59,025 nt of DNA from Gemmatimonadota bacterium. GTDB taxonomy: Bacteria; Latescibacterota; UBA2968. The stretch spans positions 382,669 to 441,693 of the forward strand of contig PBWH01000005.1 of assembly GCA_002727195.1 (NCBI GenBank), given 5' to 3'. The translations under genes were made by a program, and so were the position numbers. This document shows, one piece after another, positions 17,180-24,830 of this stretch. Position 1 is the stretch's first letter, and each line of letters begins with the position of its first letter. The notes beneath the pieces are model-generated. The model worked only from the letters and a program-made list of their open reading frames with translations. It did not search any database and was not told the origin of the DNA.

Positions 17180-18505
17180 ATGAACGTCCTCTTCCTCCTC
17201 ACCGACAACCAGCGCGCCGATCTGCTTGGCTGTGCGGGAAACCCCGTGATCCAGACGCCGAATCTGGATGCCATGGCGGCGCAGGGCACGCGCTTCACGA
17301 ACGCCTTCGCGACCACGCCCATCTGTGCGGCCAGTCGAGCAAGCTATCTCACCGGATGCTACGAGCGACGTCACCAATTCACCTTCCTGACTCCGCCGCT
17401 TCGTCGCGAATTCACTGCCGCCAGTTATCCCGAGATCCTGAAGGCACGCGGCCACCGGACCGGGCTGATCGGCAAATTCGGAATCGCCAGCAACGGCATT
17501 ACACCGATGGTCGAAGGCGGTGAGGAAACCCTGCGCCGAATGTTCGATCACTTCGACAACTACGAACACTGGACGGAGGACGGATACGAAATCCCCCAGT
17601 CGGACGGCTCGACGCGTCACCTCACGGACGTCACCGGCGACAAAGTCATCGCCTATCTCAAAAATCACGCTCGTCCACAGGGCCAGCCGTTCTGTTTGTC
17701 CGTCAGTTTCAACGCCCCGCACGCGCAGGACCACGACCCTCGCCACTATATCTGGCCCGAGTCTGAGTCGGATCTGTATGTGGACGATGTCATCCCCGAG
17801 CCCGTGAACAGTGATCCCGCCTTTTTCGAAACACTCCCTTCGTTCATCCGCCAGTCTGAAAGTCGGAACCGCTGGCACACGAGATACGACACAACGAAAA
17901 ACTATCAGCGCAACCTGAAGGGTCTATATCGGATGGTGTCGGGCATTGACCGCAACGTCGGTAGGATACGAGACGCCCTGACCGCTCACGGGCTTGCCGA
18001 CAACACGACTATCATCTTCGCCTCCGATCACGGGATGTACTACGGCGAACGCGGACTCAGCGACTGCTGGCAGCTGAACGAAGAATCGATCCGCATACCG
18101 CTGATCGTGTATGACCCGCGCCAACCGACGGGACAGATCCGCGAAGAGGTGGCCCTCAACATCGACATCGCCCCCACGATCCTCGACCTGTGCGGCTTCC
18201 CGATTCCCCCGACCTGCCAGGGGGTGAGTTTGCGACCCCTGCTCGAAGGGACTGAGTCCGACTGGCGATCAGCCTTCTTCTGCGAGCACCTGTTCGATCG
18301 ATCCGACATTCCAAAGAGCGAAGGTGCCCGAACCACCGGCTGGAAGTACATTCGTTACTTCGAACAGACGCCGATCTACGAGGAGCTGTACGATCTCACC
18401 AACGATCCATACGAGTCCCACAACCTCGCCCCCGAGATGGCCTTCGCCGAAAAGCTCGACGAGATGCGCCTCCTCTGCGACGACCTGAAAAACCGCGCCG
18501 CCTAA
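17180..18505 (+). CDS. Sulfatase with C-x-A-S-R active-site motif
   Basis: 441 residues, alkaline-phosphatase-fold sulfatase. Metal-site start MNVLFLLTDNQ, then the formylglycine motif C49-A-A-S-R53 followed by ASYLTG; the usual Pro at +2 is Ala. The C-terminal metal/catalytic segment is FASDHGMYYGERG (~residue 276). No signal peptide, so probably cytoplasmic. Sulfatases release sulfate from sugars or other esters after maturation by an FGE- or anSME-type enzyme, and no such enzyme is in this window. The ATG touches a heptamer repeat, and no Shine-Dalgarno is visible. First of a four-gene run (sulfatase, sulfatase, MFS, PhyH). Confidence 0.9.
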   Translation: MNVLFLLTDNQRADLLGCAGNPVIQTPNLDAMAAQGTRFTNAFATTPICAASRASYLTGCYERRHQFTFLTPPLRREFTAASYPEILKARGHRTGLIGKFGIASNGITPMVEGGEETLRRMFDHFDNYEHWTEDGYEIPQSDGSTRHLTDVTGDKVIAYLKNHARPQGQPFCLSVSFNAPHAQDHDPRHYIWPESESDLYVDDVIPEPVNSDPAFFETLPSFIRQSESRNRWHTRYDTTKNYQRNLKGLYRMVSGIDRNVGRIRDALTAHGLADNTTIIFASDHGMYYGERGLSDCWQLNEESIRIPLIVYDPRQPTGQIREEVALNIDIAPTILDLCGFPIPPTCQGVSLRPLLEGTESDWRSAFFCEHLFDRSDIPKSEGARTTGWKYIRYFEQTPIYEELYDLTNDPYESHNLAPEMAFAEKLDEMRLLCDDLKNRAA

Positions 18506-18511
18506 CCACTC

Positions 18512-18539
18512 TGGTCATTGTCATTGGTTATTGGTCACT
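18512..18539 (+). repeat. Heptamer repeat, TTGGTCA type
   Basis: Reads ggtcattgtcattggttatt and then ggtcact, running directly into the GTG start of the second sulfatase. Further copies are at 40718, 56187 and 56354. Confidence 0.75.
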
Positions 18540-19880
18540 GTGAACATCCTTTTCTTCATCACCGATCAACAGTCCCACAACGCCCTCAGCTGCGCAGGTC
18601 ATCCACACCTGAACACGCCCCATATGGACGCTCTCGCCACATCCGGTGTCCGATTCACCGAATCCTACTGCGCCGCTCCGGTGTGTGGTCCTTCTCGTGC
18701 TTGTCTGGCAACCGGCCGAATGCCCCACGAGAATGGCGTGCTCGTGAACGGCTTGTCGATCCCGGACGAGATGCCCACGATGGGCGAACTGTTCAGGGAT
18801 GCCAGCTACCGAACGGGTTGGACCGGCCGGTGGTGTGTTCCCGGGAACGGACCTGATATTCGAGGCTTCGAGTGCCTCCACGACAGCGATCAGCCGCTCG
18901 GCCAGGGCATTTACACGGACACGCACGTCGCCGACCGCGCGATCGACTTCCTTGACCAGAAACACGATCGCCCCTTCCTGTTGGGCGTCTCGCTCTGCAA
19001 TCCACACGACATCTGTTACTGGGTGATGCAGCAGTCCACGCCGCAAGGCGAACTGGATCCGCACACGATCCGGCTCAAGGAAACGGCAGACGCGTTGGCC
19101 TTCGCCTCTGATGCGGATGAATCGGAACTGCCCCCGCTACCGGACAATTTCGCCATCGACCCGAACGAGCCCTCATTTGTGCAGTCGTGCAGACAGAGGC
19201 CTTATTACGGTCAAGAGGTCACGTTCACCTGGGACTGGGACGAGACCACCTGGCGCAGGTATCTGTTCACCTACCACCGCCTCACGGAGCTGGTCGACAT
19301 CCAGGTCGGCCGCGTGATGTCTGCTCTGCACGAGAACGGTCTGTCTGACAACACGCTGATCTTGTTGACGAGTGATCACGGAGAGGGACAGGCCGCGCAC
19401 CATACGGTCGTCAAACTGTGGCTGAATGAAGAGGCAGCACGCGTACCCATGATCGTATCAGGCCCCGGCATCCCGGCAGATGTCGTGAACTCGGACCATC
19501 TCACCTCGGGGATCGACATCCTCCCGACGATGTGCGACTACACGGAGGTAGACTGTCCAGACGTGACCGGTCGAAGTCTGCTTCCTGTGATCGACGACCC
19601 GACATCGGACTGGCGAGGCTGTGTGGTATCCGAACTGCATCCCGACCCCAAAAATCTCGAGATGCAAGCCCGGATGGTTCGGTCCCAACGGTACAAGTAT
19701 GTCGTCTATTCGATGGGAACAAATCCCGAGCAGCTGTTCGACCTGGACGCGGATCCGGGAGAGACCGCCAACCTCGCACTGGACGCTTCGCGCACGAACC
19801 ACGTCGCGTATCACCGCGACCTTTTACGCGAATGGCTCTCCAGCACGGGCGACGCCTTCACTGTCCCGACAACCCCGTGA
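18540..19880 (+). CDS. Sulfatase with canonical C-x-P-S-R motif
   Basis: 446 residues. Metal-site start MNILFFITDQQ, then C49-G-P-S-R53, the full formylglycine motif. A second metal site is LTSDHGEGQAAHH (~residue 280). The C-terminal block LFDLDADPGETANLA is typical of choline-sulfatase-like enzymes. GTG 18540 is preferred to TTG 18531: it aligns exactly with the N-termini of the other sulfatases, and the upstream codons are repeat sequence. The stop overlaps the start of the MFS gene by 4 bases (GTGA). Likely works with the neighbouring sulfatase on a multiply sulfated compound brought in by the transporter. Confidence 0.92.
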   Translation: MNILFFITDQQSHNALSCAGHPHLNTPHMDALATSGVRFTESYCAAPVCGPSRACLATGRMPHENGVLVNGLSIPDEMPTMGELFRDASYRTGWTGRWCVPGNGPDIRGFECLHDSDQPLGQGIYTDTHVADRAIDFLDQKHDRPFLLGVSLCNPHDICYWVMQQSTPQGELDPHTIRLKETADALAFASDADESELPPLPDNFAIDPNEPSFVQSCRQRPYYGQEVTFTWDWDETTWRRYLFTYHRLTELVDIQVGRVMSALHENGLSDNTLILLTSDHGEGQAAHHTVVKLWLNEEAARVPMIVSGPGIPADVVNSDHLTSGIDILPTMCDYTEVDCPDVTGRSLLPVIDDPTSDWRGCVVSELHPDPKNLEMQARMVRSQRYKYVVYSMGTNPEQLFDLDADPGETANLALDASRTNHVAYHRDLLREWLSSTGDAFTVPTTP

Positions 19881-21118
19881 CGGAGTCCGGATCGCAGCAT
19901 CGCATCTTCTACGGCTGGTGGATGGTCGGTGGCGCCATTCTCAGCCAGTTCGCCTTCCTCTCCCTCAGCCAGGCCGGTGTCGGGGTTCTGTTGCTGCCCG
20001 CTTGCCGCGACCTCGGCTGGCAGACCTGGCAGTTCACCCTCGGATCCAGCATTGCCGTTTCCGCGAGTCTTCTATCCGGCACCTCCATTGGCCGATACGT
20101 CGACGTGCACGGCCCGCGAATCCCGATGCTCGTCGGGGCGATCGTCGCCAGCGGCTGCCTCTACGGCCTTGCCGTCCAGAAAAGCCTGATTGCCTTCTGG
20201 GTTCTGCATCTCATCGCCGGCCTGGTCGGCTGGAACTGCTTCGGCCCTCAAGTCATCAACCCGGTCCTCACCAAGTGGTTCGTCCGGAACCGAGGCTGGG
20301 CGCTCGCCTTCGGATCGATCGGCATCTCGCTCACAGGAATGCTGACGCCCATTGCGCTGACCGCTATCGTCGACGCGAGTGGCTGGCGCACCGGATTCAT
20401 TTCGCTTTCCATCTTCGCACTGGCCGTCATTCCCGTCTCACTTCTGATGCGCCGCACACCGGAGGATTATGGCTGGCTCCCGGACGGAGGCCCGCCAACA
20501 GCGAAAAGCAGGAGTGAACACAGCCTGACCAGACCCGAAGCCGTTCGGACTTCGACCTTCTGGCTGTGCGTGCTCGGCTTCGGTCTGAACACGACAGCAT
20601 TGATCACGATCCTGGTCCACGCGATCCCCTTCGCAACCAATGCCGGGTTCTCTCGGGAATCGGCAGCCGTCGCCGTCGCGTTCACCGGACTCGGCAACCT
20701 TTCCTCCAAAGCCGTGTGGGGGAAAACACTAACCCGCATCCATCCGAAGAAACTGGTCCTGCTTGCTTACGCCATCTCCACAACTGGTGTTGTCGCGATG
20801 CTCGGCGCGGCGGAGTCCGCCGACCATACGCTCCTGAGCATCGGTTTCCTGCTCTACGGATTCGGTTTTGGCGGAACCATTCCGCTTACCGAATCCCTCT
20901 GGGCGACCTATTTTGGGCGAGCCCATATCGGTGCGATTCGTGGACTCAGCTATCCCATCTCGTCGATCGGGTCGAGCGTGGGCCCCGTTCTCATCGGTCT
21001 TTGGTATGATCACAGCGACTCATATGTCTCCGCGTTCTCGGCTATGGGCGTCACTTATGTTGGCGCCGCACTATCCATCGCACTGACCCGGTCACCGATC
21101 GAAACAGCCGGTCCCTGA
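19877..21118 (+). CDS. MFS transporter
   Basis: 413 residues with 12 predicted membrane helices. It opens RIFYGWWMVGGAILSQFAFL, the pattern of oxalate/formate-antiporter and monocarboxylate-like MFS proteins. DVHGPRIPMLVG marks the loop 2-3 motif and FVRNRGWALAFGS the helix-4/5 loop. GTG 19877 overlaps the sulfatase stop, so the two are coupled; no earlier start in this frame precedes a ribosome-binding site, and upstream residues would overlap the sulfatase. Probably moves an organic acid or the desulfated product. Confidence 0.88.
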   Translation: MTESGSQHRIFYGWWMVGGAILSQFAFLSLSQAGVGVLLLPACRDLGWQTWQFTLGSSIAVSASLLSGTSIGRYVDVHGPRIPMLVGAIVASGCLYGLAVQKSLIAFWVLHLIAGLVGWNCFGPQVINPVLTKWFVRNRGWALAFGSIGISLTGMLTPIALTAIVDASGWRTGFISLSIFALAVIPVSLLMRRTPEDYGWLPDGGPPTAKSRSEHSLTRPEAVRTSTFWLCVLGFGLNTTALITILVHAIPFATNAGFSRESAAVAVAFTGLGNLSSKAVWGKTLTRIHPKKLVLLAYAISTTGVVAMLGAAESADHTLLSIGFLLYGFGFGGTIPLTESLWATYFGRAHIGAIRGLSYPISSIGSSVGPVLIGLWYDHSDSYVSAFSAMGVTYVGAALSIALTRSPIETAGP

Positions 21119-21142
21119 CTGACCTCTCTATCAAAGGCAGAT

Positions 21143-21970
21143 ATGATGTCTTGCTTCAAGCATACGGAACCAACAGAAGACGAGTTGGCCGCTTTCCACC
21201 GTGACGGGTTTATCGCCTATCCGGACGCGATGAAGGACGACTATCGCGAGGCGCTGATCGAGGAAGTTCTGTCACCGAATCCGATCGCTCACTTCCTGTC
21301 CATCTCGGACAAGGAACGAGCGGACCTGGACACACCGACCCGCTACTTCGTTCGGCCGTGGGACGATCGAGGTCCCCTATCCGATGCGCTGATCGACGAA
21401 CCCTTGATCACCTCGTTGCTCGAGGCTACGGTAGGGCCAGACTATCACTTCTGCCACTCCTCGATGAATCTTGCGATGCGTGGGGCCGAAGCTGGCCGAT
21501 TCCACCAGGATCACCATCATTGGAATCACGACAACCCGATCAACCTCGCCGAGCGCGAACGATACTACATCCAGGTCCTCTACTACCCGAACGGGTTCAC
21601 GCAGGGCGACCGCAGCCTCATCGTCGTACCCGGCAGCCACCGCGTCTCTCCCACAAAAGACACGGCCGAACGTCTCCTGACGGGTGAACTCGACGACGAA
21701 GCCGGCCGGAAACTCGAAGCCATCCATCTCGAGCTCTCCCCCGGAAGTTTCGTATACCTGAACGCTCGGATGTATCACGGCTTCGATCCCAAGCCAATCG
21801 ACTCACCACAGCCCTTCCGGATCTTCCTGATCGACATCTTCAAGGAAGCCGGTCCGCCCCATCGCTACACCCAGGAGATCCCACAAAGCTGGCGAGACAA
21901 GGCAAGCCCTGAGCGATTGAAGCTGTATGACCGGGAGCCCTACACTGAAACCTGCTGGATCGACGGATGA
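21143..21970 (+). CDS. PhyH-family Fe(II)/2-oxoglutarate dioxygenase with complete iron motif
   Basis: 275 residues. H121-Q-D123 in RFHQDHHHW and H212 in MYHGFDP form the iron triad. An Arg near 226 (QPFRIFL) would bind 2-oxoglutarate. LIVVPGSHR is the usual PhyH core strand. This is the only PhyH protein in the window with the full His-x-Asp...His set, so it should be a functional hydroxylase. It starts 24 bases after the MFS gene and likely belongs to the sulfatase operon. It might oxidise an alkyl or sulfonate/sulfate ester, as in oxidative desulfation, but this is only inference. Confidence 0.88.
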   Translation: MMSCFKHTEPTEDELAAFHRDGFIAYPDAMKDDYREALIEEVLSPNPIAHFLSISDKERADLDTPTRYFVRPWDDRGPLSDALIDEPLITSLLEATVGPDYHFCHSSMNLAMRGAEAGRFHQDHHHWNHDNPINLAERERYYIQVLYYPNGFTQGDRSLIVVPGSHRVSPTKDTAERLLTGELDDEAGRKLEAIHLELSPGSFVYLNARMYHGFDPKPIDSPQPFRIFLIDIFKEAGPPHRYTQEIPQSWRDKASPERLKLYDREPYTETCWIDG

Positions 21971-22077
21971 CCGGGCTGCCCTGCCAAGGGAAGGGAGTGA
22001 TCGTTCAGGAACTCGTTACCCACGGGTATCGTCAAACGTCGTGAAAGACACACAAAGTCACCCAACAAGGAGTTCCC

Positions 22078-22833
22078 TTGAGCATTGACCAACACAACCG
22101 TGAATACCTGATCGGCTTAAGCAACCCAGACCGGGAAGAACGCGCACGTTCCATCCTGGATCTTATCGAGCTCGGAACCTTCGACCTCGAGCTCGCCACC
22201 TGGCTGGCTTCCCGCGCGGCTCTCGGCGAATCCTGGATCACGGGATCGGGTCCAGGCGGCATCGGGAAAACGACCACGATGCGCACGCTGATGAGCTTTG
22301 TACCCGAGAAACACAAGTTCGTCCTCGCCCTTCCCGACGAAGTCGCGGACATCCCTTCCGAGCCCACGCACTGCGTGATGTCGAACGAGCTGTCCGATCA
22401 TCGGCCGCCCACTTACCTTTGGGATCAGGACCTGCGAGACTTCTGCACGCAAAAAGAGAAGGGACACCAGCTGGTCGGCAACGTTCACGCGGACAACCTG
22501 CAGGAGATCCACGGGCAATTCGTCGGTGAGTGCAATGTTCCAGAATCCCAGTTCCGCGGGCTCAACCTGCTTCTCTTCATCTCTTTGGAAGGCGGCGTCC
22601 CTGAGGGCGAGCGTCGCATCAAGGACACGGTAACAAAGCGGGTCGTCACGAAGATCTATCACTCCGACGGATCTATCGACCACGCCTCTGTGTTCGACCC
22701 CAATCAGGGACTGCTGGACAACGCGCCCCGTGACACCGAAACTGAGAGCCGGATTCGATCCTACCTGGAATCGATGCTGGAATCTGATGTCCGTACGCTC
22801 GAGGGAGTCAGGGACGCGTATCTGGCAGCCTGA
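22078..22833 (+). CDS. P-loop ATPase, PilT/VirB11-like, stand-alone
   Basis: 251 residues. The Walker A motif is GSGPGGIGKTT near residue 60. Later segments are KFVLALPDEV and HQLVGNVHADNLQEI. HADN resembles the conserved His-box region of secretion/pilus-retraction ATPases, which also follow a sensor loop of this type. The protein lacks the N-terminal domain of PilT and has no pilus or secretion gene nearby. Start TTG 22078 is preceded by AAGGAG at 22067. A degenerate reverse-oriented repeat may lie at 22041-22062. The partner and function are unknown. Confidence 0.6.
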   Translation: MSIDQHNREYLIGLSNPDREERARSILDLIELGTFDLELATWLASRAALGESWITGSGPGGIGKTTTMRTLMSFVPEKHKFVLALPDEVADIPSEPTHCVMSNELSDHRPPTYLWDQDLRDFCTQKEKGHQLVGNVHADNLQEIHGQFVGECNVPESQFRGLNLLLFISLEGGVPEGERRIKDTVTKRVVTKIYHSDGSIDHASVFDPNQGLLDNAPRDTETESRIRSYLESMLESDVRTLEGVRDAYLAA

Positions 22834-22858
22834 CCAATAAATTCTGTGGGGTGACCTG

Positions 22859-23806
22859 ATGGACAGTGTAAGAGTCGGTGTAATCGGCATTGGCGGACGG
22901 GGACGTGGCCACATCCGTATCCTCAGCGAGTATGACGACGTCGAACTCGCCGCCGTTTGCGACCTGATCCCGGACAACCGTGACGCCGTCGCCGAAGAGT
23001 TCGGGATTCCGGGCAGCTACGAAAACCTCAACGTGATGTTCGACGAGGCCAAACTGGACGCCGTCTTCATCACGCCGACGGCCCACCTGAACGGCAAGCT
23101 CGCGCTGCCTGGCATCGAACGGGGCATCCACTCGATGGTCGAGAAGCCACCCGGAATCACGGTCGAAGAGACCCAGAACCTGAAGGATGCGGCCGACAAA
23201 TCGGGCGCGAAGGTGATGGTCGGCTGGAATCGACGCTTTCACCCCGTCGTCACGCAGGCGAGAAAGGCTGTCCTCGACAACGGCCCGATGACTCAGCTCG
23301 TCGGGGAATTCCACAAGAGCATCTCTCAGCAGGTCAGCGGAGACAAGTTCCCAGAGCTGATGCACGACCAGCTCTTCCTGGAAACCCCGATCCACTCCCT
23401 CGACACCATTCGCTTCCTCGCCGACTCCGAGGTCAAGGAAGTGCACAGCATCGTCCGTCGCTCGATGAGTGCGTATCGTGACATCCACGCCGCGCTCATC
23501 GAGTTCGAAAACGGTGTGGTCGCTCAACTGATCAACAACTACACGACCGGCGCGCGCCTCGAGCGCTACGAGATTCACGGCCACGATATCTCAGCCTATA
23601 TGGAAGGGATCACGGGCGGGAAGCTCTACTTCGAGGGAGAGGAGTCGGAGATCGTGAAGGGGCCGACGGGCGGGACGGAAGAGCAGAACCGCTACTTCAT
23701 CGACTGCGTGAAGACCGATGTACCGATCGGTCCACCTGCTGCCGACCTGACCGAAGCCGTCAAGAGTATGAAATTCGCCTTCGACGTGCTGGCGGGGACG
23801 AAGTGA
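22859..23806 (+). CDS. Gfo/Idh/MocA-family oxidoreductase
   Basis: 315 residues. The NAD(P)-binding motif IGIGGRGRGH is followed by the complete E95-K-P97 motif. GWNRRFHP and the C-terminal substrate domain are normal, and the protein is slightly short for the family. It would oxidise or reduce a sugar, sugar acid or cyclitol with NAD(P). It begins 25 bases after the ATPase stop. It is one of three family members in the window (with 7511 and 38435) and differs from both in sequence. Substrate unknown. Confidence 0.88.
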   Translation: MDSVRVGVIGIGGRGRGHIRILSEYDDVELAAVCDLIPDNRDAVAEEFGIPGSYENLNVMFDEAKLDAVFITPTAHLNGKLALPGIERGIHSMVEKPPGITVEETQNLKDAADKSGAKVMVGWNRRFHPVVTQARKAVLDNGPMTQLVGEFHKSISQQVSGDKFPELMHDQLFLETPIHSLDTIRFLADSEVKEVHSIVRRSMSAYRDIHAALIEFENGVVAQLINNYTTGARLERYEIHGHDISAYMEGITGGKLYFEGEESEIVKGPTGGTEEQNRYFIDCVKTDVPIGPPAADLTEAVKSMKFAFDVLAGTK

Positions 23807-23851
23807 GGATGGTGGGCTCTGCCCACGTTATGTGACCCTAGATGAACTCTC

Positions 23852-23875
23852 GTCGCCGGGCTCAAGCCCGGTGAC
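23852..23875. repeat. Palindrome, CGCCGGGCTCAAGCCCGG type
   Basis: Inverted repeat gtcgccgggc / gcccggtgac between the oxidoreductase and the FKBP gene. A smaller partner (gtgggctctgcccac) lies at 23811. Possible terminator for the upstream gene. Confidence 0.65.
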
Positions 23876-23893
23876 GTTACAGAGGCAGAAACT

Positions 23894-24322
23894 ATGTTCA
23901 AGAAGCTGATCAACGCCCTGACTGGTTCCGGCGACGCCGTTCACGAAGGCGTACAGATCGACAAGCCAATCCCTGTCGATGGATATCAGAAGTCAGATAC
24001 GGGTCTGGAGTATACCGACCTGACGGTGGGTACTGGAACTGCGGCCGCGAAAGGAAACCAGGCCACCGTCCACTACACCGGCTGGCTGACAAGCGGTAAA
24101 CGATTCGACTGTTCAGCCGTGAAGAACAAGCCGTTCACCTTCACGATCGGCGCCCGCAAAGTCATCAAAGGCTGGGACCAGGGTGTCGACGGAATGAAAG
24201 TCGGCGGCATCCGCCAGCTTCGTGTTCCACCTAACCTCGCCTACGGCCCGATGGGCCGCCCGCCACGCATCCCCAAGAATGCAACGCTCGTTTTCGAGAT
24301 CGAACTGCTCGCCATAAAGTAA
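23894..24322 (+). CDS. FKBP-type peptidyl-prolyl cis-trans isomerase
   Basis: 142 residues. The FKBP domain covers about residues 35-142: VHYTGWLTSGKRFDCS, GARKVIKGWDQGVDGMKVGG and YGPMGRPPRIPKNATLVFEI are the three signature blocks. The Asp, Trp and Tyr of the active pocket are present. The first ~30 residues are a linker with no signal peptide, so the protein is probably cytoplasmic. It accelerates proline isomerisation during folding. Apparently its own transcription unit, between a palindrome and a 500-base gap. Confidence 0.93.
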   Translation: MFKKLINALTGSGDAVHEGVQIDKPIPVDGYQKSDTGLEYTDLTVGTGTAAAKGNQATVHYTGWLTSGKRFDCSAVKNKPFTFTIGARKVIKGWDQGVDGMKVGGIRQLRVPPNLAYGPMGRPPRIPKNATLVFEIELLAIK

Positions 24323-24369
24323 TCCCCGAAGGTCAGCCCTCAACTGTTTCGCTGAATAACAGGCTCTTC

Positions 24370-24434
24370 CCTCTCCTACGTAGTGGGGGAGGGAGTTTGT
24401 GCGAAGAGGTTTTGGGTCGCGCAAGCGGGTGAGG
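24370..24434. repeat. Double-hairpin repeat, CCCTCTCC...GTGAGGG type
   Basis: Starts ccctctcctacgtagtgggg, continues to gagggag, and ends cgggtgaggg. The copy at 29881-29948 has the same outer pieces. It follows the FKBP gene in the same direction and might end its transcript. Confidence 0.5.
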
Positions 24435-24493
24435 GTCTGGAACCCCAACTCTGATGGAAGCAGTCCACCTTCATTCAGGACCAACCACGAGTT

Positions 24494-24517
24494 AAGAGTG
24501 CCTGCGCAGGCACTCTT
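24494..24517. repeat. Perfect 24-base palindrome
   Basis: Left half aagagtgcctgc and right half gcaggcactctt are exact complements with no loop. It is unlike the other palindromes in the window and could be a protein-binding site or a repeat half. Confidence 0.6.
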
Positions 24518-24771
24518 CGTGCCAAAACCTTCCCAAAAGGTTAACAGCGTCTCCCTAGGCACTTTTCGATGCCAGTCTGCTCAGACCTCCCATTTTCTCA
24601 GGAAACCCACATCATTCAACTGCGGATGGCATTCAGACGACGTTGCGCCACTCATCCACCGGAACAGGTGCCCTCGAGTGGAACGCGGCTTGCGATCCCA
24701 ACCCTCCCACTGCATCATACGTTCGCCGGGAGGACACGCTAGATCTTCATACGTGCTTCAAACCCAAATCT

Positions 24772-24818
24772 CACCACAGAGGCGTGCCTCAGGTTCTCAG
24801 CACCCTCTGCGGTTCCCT
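24772..24818 (+). repeat. Inverted pair of 9-base-period repeats
   Basis: A short reverse copy (caccacagagg) is followed by a forward copy (caccctctgcggttcc). The forward copy ends about 13 bases upstream of the sulfatase start codon. Confidence 0.55.
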
Positions 24819-24830
24819 CAATAGAGCGGC

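Larger units (their letters stand above)
24323..24830. other. Intergenic region, 508 bases
   Basis: Between the FKBP and third sulfatase genes. It holds the double-hairpin repeat, the 24-base palindrome and an inverted pair of 9-base-period repeats near the sulfatase start (24772-24818). No credible coding frame was found. The few open frames have no recognisable domain and overlap repeats. Confidence 0.6.
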
